A stretch of DNA of 60,295 bases from assembly GCF_013377085.1 (NCBI RefSeq), contig NZ_JACAAX010000042.1, positions 1-60,295 of the forward strand, read 5' to 3'. Position 1 is the first letter of the stretch; each line of letters starts with the position of its first letter. Positions 43,367-53,314 of the stretch are shown piece after piece. Below the pieces are notes generated by a model. The model worked only from the letters and a program-made list of their open reading frames with translations. It searched no databases and was not told where the DNA came from. The stretch comes from Rhodoplanes sp. Its GTDB lineage: Bacteria; Pseudomonadota; Alphaproteobacteria; Rhizobiales; Xanthobacteraceae. Made by a program: the position numbers and the translations under genes.

Positions 43367-44932
43367 TCACCGCCACAGGTGCAAAAACAGCAGCAACGCG
43401 ATCACCCACAGGGCGATCGTGGTGCCGTGGCCGCGGCGGGCCTCCGCCTCGCCGATGCCGGCGACCGTCTCGGGGGCGAGCACGATGCCGTCGCGGGTGG
43501 CGCGGTCGAGCTGCGCGGCGATCCGCGCGCCGTGCGCCAGCAGCTCCGGCACGCCGCCGAGGAAGCGGCCGACCTCGCCGGCGCCCTCCACCGCACCTTC
43601 GACCCGGCCGGCCGGGCCGAGATTGCGCTCGATCCAGGCCCGCATCACCGGCTCGGCGGTGCGCCACATGTCGAGCTTGGGATCGAGCATGCGGCCGACC
43701 CCTTCGACCACCACCATGGTCTTCTGCAGCAGCAGCAGCTCGGGCCTTGTCCGCATGTCGAACAGCCCCGTCACCTCGAACAGCAAGGTGAGCAGCTTGG
43801 CCATCGAGATGTCCTCGGCGCTGCGGTTGTGAATCGGCTCGCCGATGGCGCGGATCGCCTGCATGAAGGCTTCGACCGAATGATAGGGTGGCACGTAGCC
43901 GGCCTCGAAATGCACCTCGGCGGTCCGCCGGTAGTTGCGGCTGATGAAGCCGTAGAGGATTTCCGCGAGGAAGCGCCGCTCCTTCTCGTTGAGCCGGCCC
44001 ATGATGCCGAAATCGACCGCCACCAGCCGGCCGGCATCGTCGACGAACAGGTTGCCGGGATGCATGTCGGCGTGGAAGAAGCCGTCCCGCACCGCGTGGC
44101 GCAGGAAGCTCTGGATCACCGAGCGGCCGAGCTTCGGCAGGTCGAGGCCGCGCCGTTCCAGAGCTCCGCGGTCGGACAGCGGCGTGCCGTCGATCCACTC
44201 GGTGGTGAGCACGTTGTGGGCGGTCAGGTCCCACTCGACGGTCGGGACGCGGAAATCGTCGTCGTCCTTGACGTTGTCGGCCATTTCCGAGGCGGCTGCC
44301 GCCTCCAGCCGGAGATCCATCTCGACCGTGACGGAGCGGGCCAGCGTCGCCACCACCTCGGTCAGCCGCAGGCGCCGCGCCTCGGCCGAGAACCTCTCGG
44401 CCATCCGGGCGGCGAAGAAGAAGGCCTGGATGTCGGCGCGCAGGTTCTGCTCGATGCCGGGCCGCAGCACCTTGACGGCCACCTGCTTGCGGCCCGTGTC
44501 GGTGACGATCTCGGCGCGGTGCACCTGGGCGACCGAGGCGGCCGCGATCGGCGGGCCGAAGGATGCGAAGGCGACGTGCAGGGGGCGGCCGAGCGCGCGC
44601 TCGATCGCCGCCTCCGCCTGGTCCTGCGGAAAGGGCGGCATCCTGTCCTGCAGGCTCTCAAGGTCGGTGGCGATGGCGATGCCGACCACGTCCGGGCGCG
44701 TCGCCAGGAACTGGCCGAGCTTGACGTAGCTGGAGCCGAGCCGGCCCAGCGCCGCCGACAGCCGGCCCGCGCCGGTTGCCGCGGTCGGGCGTTCCAGCAG
44801 GCGCGCGAGCTTCAGGCCGAGCTGCGCGGCGCCGGGCAGCGGCGTCGGATCGACAAGGGCGAAGACGCCCTCGCGGGCCAAAACGAAGCCGGCGCGGGTC
44901 AGGCGGATCAGGTGGGAGAAGGGAGGGATCAT
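43367..44932 (-). CDS. ubiB: UbiB, ubiquinone biosynthesis atypical kinase-like protein
   Basis: A 521-residue ABC1/UbiB family membrane protein needed for ubiquinone synthesis. The KxGQ extension motif is KLGQFLATRPD. Other pieces: SVAQVHRAEI, FFHADMHPGNLFVD (catalytic loop) and AVDFGIMGRL (DFG). A C-terminal hydrophobic segment (TTIALWVIALLLFLHLW) anchors it. Start ATG 44932 gives the normal MIPPFSHLIRL N-terminus. It follows ubiE on the same strand with a 135-base gap filled by a repeat. Confidence 0.94.
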   Translation of the reverse strand: MIPPFSHLIRLTRAGFVLAREGVFALVDPTPLPGAAQLGLKLARLLERPTAATGAGRLSAALGRLGSSYVKLGQFLATRPDVVGIAIATDLESLQDRMPPFPQDQAEAAIERALGRPLHVAFASFGPPIAAASVAQVHRAEIVTDTGRKQVAVKVLRPGIEQNLRADIQAFFFAARMAERFSAEARRLRLTEVVATLARSVTVEMDLRLEAAAASEMADNVKDDDDFRVPTVEWDLTAHNVLTTEWIDGTPLSDRGALERRGLDLPKLGRSVIQSFLRHAVRDGFFHADMHPGNLFVDDAGRLVAVDFGIMGRLNEKERRFLAEILYGFISRNYRRTAEVHFEAGYVPPYHSVEAFMQAIRAIGEPIHNRSAEDISMAKLLTLLFEVTGLFDMRTRPELLLLQKTMVVVEGVGRMLDPKLDMWRTAEPVMRAWIERNLGPAGRVEGAVEGAGEVGRFLGGVPELLAHGARIAAQLDRATRDGIVLAPETVAGIGEAEARRGHGTTIALWVIALLLFLHLWR

Positions 44933-44963
44933 CGGGAACCGTTGGATCGAGTCGGCCACGGGG

Positions 44964-45048
44964 TCATTGCCGGGCTCGACCCGGCAATCCATCGTGTCGA
45001 AACGAATCCTTTTCGAGGATGGATGCGCGGGTCGAGCCCGCGCATGAC
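44964..45048. repeat. Intergenic palindromic repeat, CATTGCCGGGCTCGACC family
   Basis: CATTGCCGGGCTCGACCCGG...CGGGTCGAGCCCGCGCATGAC with a GAAACGAATCCTTTTCGAGG loop, between ubiE and ubiB on their common strand. Related to 49837 and 57082. Confidence 0.88.
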
Positions 45049-45067
45049 GCTATTCGGCGGATGTCCC

Positions 45068-45832
45068 TCACAGCCGCCAGCCGGAATGCAGGGCGACGAT
45101 GCCGCCGGTCATCATGCGCACGTCGACCCGGCGGAATCCGGCGGCGGCGATCATCCGGGCGAAGGCCTGGGGCTTCGGGAACTTACGGATCGATTCGACG
45201 AGATACCGGTAGGCCTCGGCGTCGCCCGCCACCATGCTGCCGATCCGCGGGATCACGTTGAACGAGTAGAGGTCGTAGAGCTTCTCCAGCCCCGGCACGT
45301 CGACGGTCGAGAACTCCAGGCACAGGAACCGGCTGCCCGGGCGCAGCACCCGATAGGCTTCCGCGAGCGCCGCCTCGATGCGCGGCACGTTGCGGATGCC
45401 GAAGGCGATCGTGTAGGCGTCGAAGGCTTGGTCCGGGAACGGCAGGTTTTCCGCGTTGCCCTCGACGAACGTCACCACGTCGTCGACGCCGCGGGAAAAG
45501 GCGCGCTCGCGGCCGACCTCCAGCATGTCGGTATTGATGTCGCAGACGGTCGAGCGGGTGCCGGCGCCGCCGGCCTCGATGGTGCGGAACGAGATATCGC
45601 CGGTGCCGCCGGCGACGTCGAGCAGGCTGAACGGCCGGTCGCTCTTGGGCGGATTGACGGCGGTGACCAGCACGTCCTTCCAGGCCCGGTGCAGGCCGGC
45701 GGACATCAGGTCGTTCATCAGGTCGTAGCGGCGTGCCACCGTGTGGAAAACGTCGTCCACCAGGGCCTGCTTCTCGGCGAGCGGCACGGTGCGGAAGCCG
45801 AAATGGGTTTCTGTGGAATGATCTGTCGGCAT
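45068..45832 (-). CDS. ubiE: Demethylmenaquinone/2-polyprenyl-methoxybenzoquinol methyltransferase
   Basis: A 254-residue SAM methyltransferase of ubiquinone synthesis. Motif [13 protein letters not shown], then [20 protein letters not shown] and [21 protein letters not shown] (both UbiE signatures), and [22 protein letters not shown] 45830-45832 is preceded by no strong ribosome site but gives the usual length. Heads a ubiE-ubiB-coaBC-dut run. Confidence 0.96.
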   Translation of the reverse strand: MPTDHSTETHFGFRTVPLAEKQALVDDVFHTVARRYDLMNDLMSAGLHRAWKDVLVTAVNPPKSDRPFSLLDVAGGTGDISFRTIEAGGAGTRSTVCDINTDMLEVGRERAFSRGVDDVVTFVEGNAENLPFPDQAFDAYTIAFGIRNVPRIEAALAEAYRVLRPGSRFLCLEFSTVDVPGLEKLYDLYSFNVIPRIGSMVAGDAEAYRYLVESIRKFPKPQAFARMIAAAGFRRVDVRMMTGGIVALHSGWRL

Positions 45833-45975
45833 GGGATGTCTGTGACGGGCTCGTGCTTTTGCGCGGCGGACCATAGCGCGGGCGATGCGGTGGCGCTATC
45901 TCTGAGGTGCCATGGCCCCTCGCTCTCCGTCCGCCACCCGAAACCGCCGAGACGCCAAGCCGATGCCTCTCGATC

Positions 45976-46053
45976 CGCTCGTCCCCGCGAAGGCGGGGAC
46001 CCAGGGGCCACACGGTCCGAGGCTCTGGATCCCCGCTTTCGCGGGGATGAGCG
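45976..46053. repeat. Palindromic repeat CCGCTCGTCCCCGCGAAGG...GGGATGAGCGG
   Basis: Two near-perfect complementary arms with an inner CGGGGACCC/GGATCCCCG pair, in the divergent gap between ubiE and mutM. A degenerate half copy is at 57022-57036. Confidence 0.85.
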
Positions 46054-46080
46054 GAATTTTGGGCGCAGCGGTCGCGAACC

Positions 46081-46965
46081 ATGCCTGAGCTCCCGGAGGT
46101 CGAGACCGTCCGGCGGGGCCTGGCGCCCGCCATGGAGGGCGCCAAAATCCTCGTCGCGACGCTGCGCCGGCCCGATCTGCGCCGGCCGTTTCCCAACGAT
46201 TTCCGCCAGCGGCTGGAGGGAGCGACCGTCACGGCTCTGCGCCGGCGGGCCAAGTACCTCCTCGCCGATCTCTCCACCGGCGACGTGCTGGTGATGCATC
46301 TCGGCATGTCGGGATCGTTCCGGGTCGAGCTGGCGGACGGCGCCACCCTGACGCCCGGCGCCTACTACCACGCCCGCTCCGAGGTTTTGGCGCACGACCA
46401 TGTGGTGCTCGAGATGTCGTCGGGCGCCCGGGTGGTGTTCAACGATCCGCGCCGCTTCGGCCTGATGCTGGTGGTGCCGGCGGCCGAGCTTTTCGAGCAC
46501 CCGCTGATGCGCGAGGTCGGGCCGGAGCCGCTCGACCCGGCTTTTGACGCGGCACGTCTCGCTTTAGCCCTCGCCGGCAAGGCGGCGCCCCTCAAGGCGG
46601 CGCTGCTCGACCAGACCGTGGTGGCCGGACTCGGCAACATCTATGTGTGCGAGGCGCTGCACCGCTCGAAGCTGTCGCCGCGTCGGGCGGCCGGCACCGT
46701 GGTCGGCCGCGGCGGGGTGCCGACCCCGAAGGCCGTGGCGCTCACCGACGCCATCAAGGCCGTGCTGGCCGACGCTATTCGTGCCGGCGGCTCGTCGCTG
46801 CGCGACCACCGCCAGACCGACGGCACGCTCGGCCTGTTCCAGCATCGCTTCCGGGTCTACGACCGCGAGAGCGAGGCCTGCGTCACCCCTGGTTGCAAGG
46901 GGACGATCCGGCGGATCGTCCAGTCCGGGCGCTCGACCTTCTTCTGCCCGGCGTGCCAGAAGTGA
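46081..46965 (+). CDS. mutM: Formamidopyrimidine-DNA glycosylase
   Basis: A 294-residue base-excision repair enzyme for 8-oxoguanine. [14 protein letters not shown] gives the catalytic Pro2/Glu3; [10 protein letters not shown] holds the beta-elimination-type Lys. The H2TH region is [19 protein letters not shown]. The C-terminal zinc finger has four Cys ([10 protein letters not shown] ... FFCPACQ). Divergent from ubiE; in Alphaproteobacteria this divergent pair commonly lies near the origin, but no dnaA or rpsT is seen here. Confidence 0.97.
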   Translation: MPELPEVETVRRGLAPAMEGAKILVATLRRPDLRRPFPNDFRQRLEGATVTALRRRAKYLLADLSTGDVLVMHLGMSGSFRVELADGATLTPGAYYHARSEVLAHDHVVLEMSSGARVVFNDPRRFGLMLVVPAAELFEHPLMREVGPEPLDPAFDAARLALALAGKAAPLKAALLDQTVVAGLGNIYVCEALHRSKLSPRRAAGTVVGRGGVPTPKAVALTDAIKAVLADAIRAGGSSLRDHRQTDGTLGLFQHRFRVYDRESEACVTPGCKGTIRRIVQSGRSTFFCPACQK

Positions 46966-47032
46966 GGAGTGGCGCGGGCGTGTCTTCGGGCAGGCTTGTT
47001 TCGCCTCATCTCCGCCGGTCCGGCTCACTCCT

Positions 47033-47191
47033 TTCACCTCCCCCTGGAGGGGGGAGGTCGCCGAGCGAAGCTCGGCGGGAGGGGGTGATCGGCGAAGCCG
47101 GCGTTCTGGGCTTCACCCCACCCCGGTCGTGCGCTGACGCGCACGCCCGACCCTCCCGCCGCGGCGAAGCCGCGGAACCCAGGGGAGGGTG
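47033..47191. repeat. Palindromic region CCTCCCCCTGGAGGGGGGAGG
   Basis: A complex set of inverted arms: CACCTCCCCCTGGAGGGGGG, GCCGAGCGAAGCTCGGC, and AGGGGAGGGTGAAA at the right, between mutM and an EamA-family gene. Related in style to 14548-14672. Confidence 0.65.
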
Positions 47192-47207
47192 AAACCAGCG
47201 AGGTTCC

Positions 47208-48083
47208 GTGAACTCCCGTTCGGACATCGGCCGCAAGCTCCACGACTACGGCCCCGGCCTCGCCGGGGCGGTCGCGTTCGCGGGCGCCGACCTGTTCACC
47301 AAGGTGGCGCTGGCGACCGGCACCGACGTGATCACCATGGCGACGGCGCGCTCGGTGCTCGGCATCGGCCTGACTGGGCTGTGGATCGGGCTCGGCCGCA
47401 CTCCGGTGCCGCTGACCCGCACCGAGCGCCGCGTCGCCCTGGCGGTCGGGGTGCTCTACGCCGGCATCATCTTCTGCGTCTTCAAGGCCATCGAGCTTTT
47501 GACTGTGCCGATGGCGATCCTCACTTATTTCATCTATCCGCTGGTCACCGGTCTCCTCGGCGCCCTGATGGGCATCGAGACGCTCGGCTGGCGCGGGTTT
47601 CTGGCGGCGCTGGCGGCCTTCGTCGGCCTCGCCGTGATGATCGGGGCCTCCCCGAGCGATCTCAGCGTGCTCGGGATTGTCTACGCGCTCGCCGGCGCCG
47701 CCTGCCGGATCGCCGTGCTGCTGATCAGCCGCAAGCTGCTGATGCGCGCCGACGCGCGGCTGAGCACCTGGTATTCGGGGCTGGCCACGGCAGTTTTGTT
47801 CGGCGTCGGCTCGCTCGCCACGCTGCACTTCGTCCCGCCCGTGGTGGCGATCGGCTGGCTGTGGATCGTGCTGCTCGCCGTGACGACCACGACCGGCGTC
47901 GCCGTGCTGTTCATGTCGACCACGCGAATCGGCCCGTTCCGCACCGCCCTGACCATGAACCTCGAGCCGCTGCTCGCCACCATCCTCAGCGCGATTTTCC
48001 TGGGCGAGGTTTTTGCGCCCGTGCAGGCGGTCGGCGCCGCCGTGATGATCGCGGCGCTGTTCGCGTTCCAGCTCAGACGGTGA
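47208..48083 (+). CDS. EamA/DMT-family transporter
   Basis: A 291-residue inner-membrane protein with about ten hydrophobic helices in two EamA repeats (GPGLAGAVAFAGADLFTKVA onward, and SDLSVLGIVYALAGAACRIAV onward). The conserved EPLLATILSAIFLGE near the end of the second repeat is typical of drug/metabolite transporters. Start GTG 47208 follows GAGG. The substrate is not predictable. Confidence 0.9.
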   Translation: MNSRSDIGRKLHDYGPGLAGAVAFAGADLFTKVALATGTDVITMATARSVLGIGLTGLWIGLGRTPVPLTRTERRVALAVGVLYAGIIFCVFKAIELLTVPMAILTYFIYPLVTGLLGALMGIETLGWRGFLAALAAFVGLAVMIGASPSDLSVLGIVYALAGAACRIAVLLISRKLLMRADARLSTWYSGLATAVLFGVGSLATLHFVPPVVAIGWLWIVLLAVTTTTGVAVLFMSTTRIGPFRTALTMNLEPLLATILSAIFLGEVFAPVQAVGAAVMIAALFAFQLRR

Positions 48084-48101
48084 CAGACGGCGCTGCCTCG
48101 T

Positions 48102-48198
48102 CATCCCGGGGCGTCGCGAAGCGGCGAGCCCGGGACCCATAACCCCGGACTGTGTTTATGGATTCCGGGCTCGCGCCTGCGGCGCGCCCCGGAATGAC
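48102..48198. repeat. Intergenic palindromic repeat, CATCCCGGGG family
   Basis: CATCCCGGGGCGTCGCGAAG...GGCGCGCCCCGGAATGAC with inner CCATAACCCCGG/TTATGGATTCCGG arms, between convergent eamA-type and hisS genes. Same family as 18168, 33895, 51430 and 59225. Confidence 0.88.
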
Positions 48199-48207
48199 GG
48201 AGTTCCT

Positions 48208-49773
48208 TCAGCCCCACCGTACGTCGTGGCGGTCCAAGACCTTGCGGACCGCGGCGACGAGATCGTCCTGCGGGACCAGCAACTGCGCGTCCGCCTGCCG
48301 CTGCAGATAGTCCTCGCGGTCCTTGTCGAGCTTTGCCAGTTCGGCGCCGAGCAGCAGATCCTTGACGATCACGTGCGGCACGCCGCTCGCGTGATCTTTC
48401 TCGTCCGATCCCTGGATGATGACGCACGGGCTCCTGCGCCGGTCCGCGTATTTGAGCTGGTTGCCCATGTTTTTGGGATTGCCGAGAAATAGCTCGGCCC
48501 GGATTTTTGCCGCGCGCAGCGTCGCCACCATCTTCTGATAGTCGGCGAGACGGGCGCGGTCGAACACCGTCACCACCACCGGGCCGGGCGCCGGCGTGGT
48601 GTCGATCTTTCCCAGAAGCTGCAGCGCCGCCTGCAGGCGCGACACGCCGATGGAAAAACCCGTCGCCGGCACCGGCTCGCCGCGGAAGCGCGATACCAAC
48701 CCGTCATACCGCCCGCCGCCGCCGACCGAGCCGAACCGCACGGGCCGCCCCTTCTCGTCCTTGGTGTCGAGCAGTAGCTCCACCTCGTAGACGGGGCCGG
48801 TGTAGTACTCCAGGCCGCGAACTACGGTTTCGTCGATGCGGATACGAGTCTCGTCGTATCCTGACGCCGAAACCAGCTCGGCAATGGCTCGAAGCTCCTC
48901 GACGCCGTTATCAATTAAGGCATTCGAGTCGCTCAGAGACCCAAACTGCTGCAATTTCGTAACGTTTGTTCGAACGTCGGATAGAGTTCGTTGTTGTCCA
49001 TCGAGATCGGTCTCGGTCCAGCCTTGAGACCACCCAAAAAGTAGCAGCACCCGGTCTCGCTGCCAGTCTTCCAGTCCAGCGCCTTTGGTAAAATCCCCGC
49101 TCTCGTCCTTGCGGCCTTCGCCCAGAAGCTGACGTACGCCTTCGATGCCGAGCCGATCCAACTTGTCGATCGCCCGTAGCACCGTGAGCCGGCGGCCGGC
49201 ATTCGCGTCGCCGCCCAGGCCGATGGCTTCCAGCACGCCGTCCAAAACCTTCCTGTTGTTCACCTTCACCACATACGAGCCGCGTGGAATTCCCAGCGCC
49301 TCCATGGTGTCCGCCGCCATCATGCAGATTTCGGCGTCCGCCGCCGGCGAGGCACTGCCCACCGTGTCGGCGTCGAACTGCATGAACTGGCGGAAGCGGC
49401 CCGGGCCGGGCTTCTCGTTCCTGAAAACCCAGCCGAAGCGATACGAGCGATAGGGCAGGGCGACGTTCTGAAAATTCTCGGCGACGTGGCGGGCGAGCGG
49501 CGCGGTGAGGTCGTAGCGGAGCGACAGCCACTGCTCGTCGTCGTCCTGGAACGAGAAGACGCCCTCGTTCGGCCGGTCCTGGTCGGGCAAGAACTTGCCC
49601 AGCGCGTCCGTGTACTCGATCGCGGGGGTTTCCACCGGCTCGAAACCGTACAGCTCGTAGACGGCGCGGATCTTGTCGATCATCGCTTGCGTCGCGGCGA
49701 TCTCGCCCGGGCCGCGGTCGGCGAGGCCGCGCGGCAGCCGCGCCTTGAGCTTGCTCTTCTTGTCGGTGGCCAT
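48208..49773 (-). CDS. hisS: Histidyl-tRNA synthetase
   Basis: A 521-residue class II aminoacyl-tRNA synthetase. Motif 2 is [26 protein letters not shown]; the histidine-A loop is [22 protein letters not shown] and GFSIGVSRL (motif 3) follow. The anticodon-binding domain ends [13 protein letters not shown]. Start ATG 49773 gives [17 protein letters not shown]. An internal stretch (about 48840-49100, residues about 225-310) is visibly lower in G+C with different codon use, although the frame is open and the motifs are kept; this may be a recombination patch. Confidence 0.95.
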   Translation of the reverse strand: MATDKKSKLKARLPRGLADRGPGEIAATQAMIDKIRAVYELYGFEPVETPAIEYTDALGKFLPDQDRPNEGVFSFQDDDEQWLSLRYDLTAPLARHVAENFQNVALPYRSYRFGWVFRNEKPGPGRFRQFMQFDADTVGSASPAADAEICMMAADTMEALGIPRGSYVVKVNNRKVLDGVLEAIGLGGDANAGRRLTVLRAIDKLDRLGIEGVRQLLGEGRKDESGDFTKGAGLEDWQRDRVLLLFGWSQGWTETDLDGQQRTLSDVRTNVTKLQQFGSLSDSNALIDNGVEELRAIAELVSASGYDETRIRIDETVVRGLEYYTGPVYEVELLLDTKDEKGRPVRFGSVGGGGRYDGLVSRFRGEPVPATGFSIGVSRLQAALQLLGKIDTTPAPGPVVVTVFDRARLADYQKMVATLRAAKIRAELFLGNPKNMGNQLKYADRRRSPCVIIQGSDEKDHASGVPHVIVKDLLLGAELAKLDKDREDYLQRQADAQLLVPQDDLVAAVRKVLDRHDVRWG

Positions 49774-49836
49774 GATCTGCGTGACTCTTTCCGTATCGCG
49801 TCGTCGCGCACGCGCGCTCGTCCACACTCTGCGCGT

Positions 49837-49922
49837 CATACGCGGGCTCGACCCGCGTATCCATCTTCGAAAAAGACATTCTTTTCAGAAGGATGGACTG
49901 CCGGGTCAAGCCCGGCAATGAC
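49837..49922. repeat. Intergenic palindromic repeat, CATACGCGGGCTCGACCC family
   Basis: CATACGCGGGCTCGACCCGC...GCCGGGTCAAGCCCGGCAATGAC around GAAAAAGACATTCTTTTC. Lies between divergent hisS and the aminotransferase gene; related to 44964 and 57082. Confidence 0.88.
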
Positions 49923-50062
49923 GGAGGGGAAACGCGTGCCCGCGCGGCCGGCTGCCGTCGATAACTCACCCCATCCGGCCCGGCAAGCCGTTCCGCTGGC
50001 GGAAAAATCCGGGTAGGGTCCGGCCGCCGGGCGGCGGGCGCCGTCCGTAGGAGCCTGCAAAG

Positions 50063-51415
50063 ATGTCGATCGCCGCCAAGGCCGCCGCCCAGACCCCCGC
50101 CGGGGTGCCCAACGATCTCGAGCCCTACTGGATGCCGTTCACGGCCAACCGCGCTTTCAAGAAGGCACCGCGGCTGGTGGTGCGGGCCAAGGACATGCGC
50201 GTCTACACGGCGGACGGGCGGGCCCTGATCGATGCCATCGCGGGGATGTGGTGCTGCAATGCCGGCCACAACCGCGACCCGATCGTTGCCGCGATCCAGC
50301 GCCAGGCGGCCGAGCTCGACTATGTCACGGCCTTCCAGCACGCCCATCCGGCCGCCTTCGAGCTGGCGGGCCGCATCGCCCAGCTCGCGCCGGGCGATCT
50401 CGACCACGTCTTCTTCTGCAACTCGGGCTCGGAGGCGGTCGACACCGCGCTCAAGATCGCGCTGGCGTACCAGAACATTTCCGGGCAGGGCGCCCGCACG
50501 CGGCTGATCGGCCGCGAGCGCGGCTATCACGGCGTCGGCTTCGGCGGCATCTCGGTCGGCGGCATCGTGCCCAACCGAAAGCTGTTCGGCACGCTTTTGG
50601 CCGGCGTCGACCATCTGCCGACCACGTACAATCGCGAGCAGCAGGCCTTCACCAAGGGCGAGCCGGAGTGGGGCGCCCATCTCGCCGATGAGCTGGAGCG
50701 CATCGTCGGCCTGCACGACGCCTCCACGATCGCGGCCGTCATTGTAGAGCCGATGGCGGGCTCGACCGGCGTGCTGCCGGCGCCCAAGGGCTATCTGAAG
50801 CGGCTCCGCGAAATCTGCGACAAATACGGCCTCTTGTTGATCTTCGACGAGGTGATCACCGGGTTCGGCCGGCTCGGCCCGTGCTTTGCGGCGGAACGCT
50901 ACGGCGTCGAGCCCGACATGATCACGTTCGCGAAAGGCGTCACGTCCGGCACCGTGCCGATGGGCGGCGTGCTGGTCCGCAAGGGCATCTACGACACATT
51001 CATGCGCGGGCCCGAGCATGTGGCCGAGCTTTTTCACGGCTACACCTACTCGGCCCACCCGCTCGCCTGCGCGGCCGGCTTGGCGACGCTCGACCTCTAT
51101 CGCGACGAGAAGCTGTTCGAGCGCAGCGCCGCGCTGGAGCAGAAATTCGCCGATGCCGTGATGAGCCTGAAGGGCCTGCCCAACGTGCTCGACATCCGCA
51201 CCGTCGGCCTCGCGGCCGGCATCGACCTGGCGCCGAGCCCGGACGGGCCGGGCAAGCGCGGCTACGCCGCCATGGACGAGGGCTTCTTCCGACAGGACGC
51301 CATCGTCCGAATCTCGGGCGACACCATCGCGCTGTCGCCGTCGCTGATCGTCACCGAGACCGAGATCGGCGAGATCGTCGACAAGACGGCGCGCATCATC
51401 AAGGCGGTGGCATGA
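50063..51415 (+). CDS. Class III (omega) aminotransferase
   Basis: A 450-residue PLP aminotransferase of the omega-amino-acid:pyruvate type. The PLP lysine is in ITFAKGVTSGTVPMGGV. Other motifs: NSGSEAVDTALKIALAY, RERGYHGVGFGG, and LIFDEVITGFGRLG. The N-terminal YWMPFTANRAF fits the beta-alanine-pyruvate branch. The amino donor cannot be assigned. ATG 50063 has GGAG upstream. Confidence 0.9.
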   Translation: MSIAAKAAAQTPAGVPNDLEPYWMPFTANRAFKKAPRLVVRAKDMRVYTADGRALIDAIAGMWCCNAGHNRDPIVAAIQRQAAELDYVTAFQHAHPAAFELAGRIAQLAPGDLDHVFFCNSGSEAVDTALKIALAYQNISGQGARTRLIGRERGYHGVGFGGISVGGIVPNRKLFGTLLAGVDHLPTTYNREQQAFTKGEPEWGAHLADELERIVGLHDASTIAAVIVEPMAGSTGVLPAPKGYLKRLREICDKYGLLLIFDEVITGFGRLGPCFAAERYGVEPDMITFAKGVTSGTVPMGGVLVRKGIYDTFMRGPEHVAELFHGYTYSAHPLACAAGLATLDLYRDEKLFERSAALEQKFADAVMSLKGLPNVLDIRTVGLAAGIDLAPSPDGPGKRGYAAMDEGFFRQDAIVRISGDTIALSPSLIVTETEIGEIVDKTARIIKAVA

Positions 51416-51429
51416 GGCTCCTTTTCCGT

Positions 51430-51528
51430 CATTCCGGAAGCCGAGCGAAGCTCGGCTGTCCGGAATCCATAACCCCTGTCTGTGAGTATGGATTCCGGGC
51501 TCGCGCCTGCGGCGCGCCCCGGAATGAC
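51430..51528. repeat. Intergenic palindromic repeat, CATTCCGGAAGCC family
   Basis: CATTCCGGAAGCCGAGCGAA at the left, GCGCGCCCCGGAATGAC at the right, inner CCGGAATCCATAACCCC/TATGGATTCCGGG arms; between the aminotransferase and the glycosyltransferase genes. Confidence 0.88.
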
Positions 51529-51563
51529 GGGAAAGCGATGCGTAGCTCGTCGCGGAGCCTCCC

Positions 51564-53186
51564 ATGACCTCGCGCCGTTTCGGCCTGGTGCCGCTCGTCG
51601 ACTTCGCCCGGCGCGAGCCGTTCGACGTGCTGATCATCGTGCTGGTCGTGCATGTCTTCGTCTGGACCATGATGCCGGCTCTGCTCAACGCCAACCTGCA
51701 GCTCGACCTCGCCGAGGATCTGGCGCTCGGCAAGGAGTGGCAGCTCGTCTATTGGAAGCATCCGCCGCTGCCGTGGTGGATCGCCGCCGGCCTCTATCAG
51801 CTCACCGGCGACGTGCGGATCGTCTATCTGCTCGGGCCGCTGTCGGCGGCCGTGGCGATGTGGGCCGTCTGGCGGCTCGGCAAGGACATCGTCGGCGGAT
51901 TTCCCGCCTTGCTCGCGGTGCTCGCCCTCGAAGGGCTGCACTTCTTCAATTTCTCGGTCGTCAAGTTCGCGCACGACCAGTGCCAGCTTCCATTCTGGGC
52001 GCTGACCGCGTTGTTCTTCCACCGCGCGCTGACCCGCGAGCAGGCTCGCCTGCGCGTGCTCGACTGGGCGCTGGCCGGCGCGTTTCTGGCGCTGTCCTTC
52101 TGGTCCAAATACGCCGCCTTCGCGCTCGCCGCGACGCTCGGCCTCTTTCTTCTCGTCGACCGCGACGCGCGAAAAGCGTGGCGCACGCCGGGGCCCTACG
52201 TGATGGCGATCGCTTTTGTCCTCGTCATCGCGCCCAATGCCTGGGCGCTGGTGCAGAGCGACTTCTTGCCGTTCCGCTATGTCGACGCGCGCGCCAAGAC
52301 GGCCGTGCACTGGTGGCAGTACGTCTGGTTTCCGCTGCAATGGAGCTTTGGGCAGCTCTTCTTCCTGCTGCCGACGCTCGGCCTCGTGGCACTGCTCTAT
52401 CCGGCGCCGTGGCGGATCACGACGGCGCCGCTGACGATCGGCGAGGTCGAGCCCAACGTGATCCGCTCCGGGGCGTTCGACCGGCGCTATCTCGCCTGGC
52501 TGGCGATCGGGCCGTTCCTGGTGACGACCCTGGTGGCGCTGCCGCTCGGCCGGCTGCCGGTCGCCATGTGGGGCTATCCCTTGTGGAGCGTGCTGCCGCT
52601 CGCCATCGTGGCGTGGCGCGACCAGCCGTTCGAGCCGGTGCGGCTGTGGCGCTTCGCCGCCGCCGTCATCGCCGTCATGGTGATCATGCCGCTCGCCTAT
52701 GTGGCGGTCGAGGAGGTCGAGCCGATGCTGCGCGACCGGCCCAAGGCGACCCAGTTCCCCGGCCGCCGCCTCGCCGACATCGTCTCACGTGATTTCTTCG
52801 AGAAGACCGGGCGGCCGCTCACCTATGTGGCCGGCACCGAGTTTGCCGCCAACAATGTCGCCGTCTATGGACCGACGCGTCCGCACGTCATCGTCCACGG
52901 CGACCCCAGGCTCAGCCCGTGGATCGACATGGACGACGTGACGAAGCGCGGCGTGCTGATCGTCTGGGAGGAGCAGGGCGCGGCGCTGGCCGAGGAGTGG
53001 ATGAAGACGTTCCCGGGCGCGACGGTGCGGGGCCGCGTGATGCTGCCGCGCCAGGCCGGCGGCAAGGTCGCGCCGGTGCGCCTGCAATACGCCATCGTGC
53101 CGCCCGCCGGGGCGCCGCTGATCATCCTGCCGCCTGTGGCGGTGCCGCCTGCGGCGGTGCCGCCTGCGGCGGTGCCGCCGTCGTGA
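51564..53186 (+). CDS. GT39/ArnT-like membrane glycosyltransferase
   Basis: A 540-residue PMT_2-type glycosyltransferase with about ten TM helices (for example FDVLIIVLVVHVFVWTMMP and RLWRFAAAVIAVMVIMPLAY). LLNANLQLDLAEDLALGKEW with its early acidic residue and WKHPPLPWW are the usual N-terminal loop motifs of this class, which use polyprenyl-phosphate-linked sugars on the periplasmic side. The C-terminus ends in a Pro/Val/Ala tail coded by 15-bp tandem repeats. ATG 51564 follows GGAG. The target is unknown; the neighbours suggest surface polysaccharide or lipid work. Confidence 0.88.
   Translation: MTSRRFGLVPLVDFARREPFDVLIIVLVVHVFVWTMMPALLNANLQLDLAEDLALGKEWQLVYWKHPPLPWWIAAGLYQLTGDVRIVYLLGPLSAAVAMWAVWRLGKDIVGGFPALLAVLALEGLHFFNFSVVKFAHDQCQLPFWALTALFFHRALTREQARLRVLDWALAGAFLALSFWSKYAAFALAATLGLFLLVDRDARKAWRTPGPYVMAIAFVLVIAPNAWALVQSDFLPFRYVDARAKTAVHWWQYVWFPLQWSFGQLFFLLPTLGLVALLYPAPWRITTAPLTIGEVEPNVIRSGAFDRRYLAWLAIGPFLVTTLVALPLGRLPVAMWGYPLWSVLPLAIVAWRDQPFEPVRLWRFAAAVIAVMVIMPLAYVAVEEVEPMLRDRPKATQFPGRRLADIVSRDFFEKTGRPLTYVAGTEFAANNVAVYGPTRPHVIVHGDPRLSPWIDMDDVTKRGVLIVWEEQGAALAEEWMKTFPGATVRGRVMLPRQAGGKVAPVRLQYAIVPPAGAPLIILPPVAVPPAAVPPAAVPPS
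53128..53172. repeat. Three 15-bp tandem repeats at the GT39 C-terminus
   Basis: Units of TGCCGCCTGTGGCGG, then twice TGCCGCCTGCGGCGG, from 53128 to 53172, encode the PPVAVPPAAVPPAAVPPS tail. Units differ by one base. Confidence 0.85.
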
Positions 53187-53314
53187 CGCAGGACGTCGGA
53201 CCGGCGCGCTATGATGCGCCGGTTCGGGCTTCTGTCTGTTTCGGTCGGCCCGAAGGCATGCCATAAGCGTCGGCCGGTCCGGTGTTCGGATCGCGACCGA
53301 GGGCCCCCCGATCC

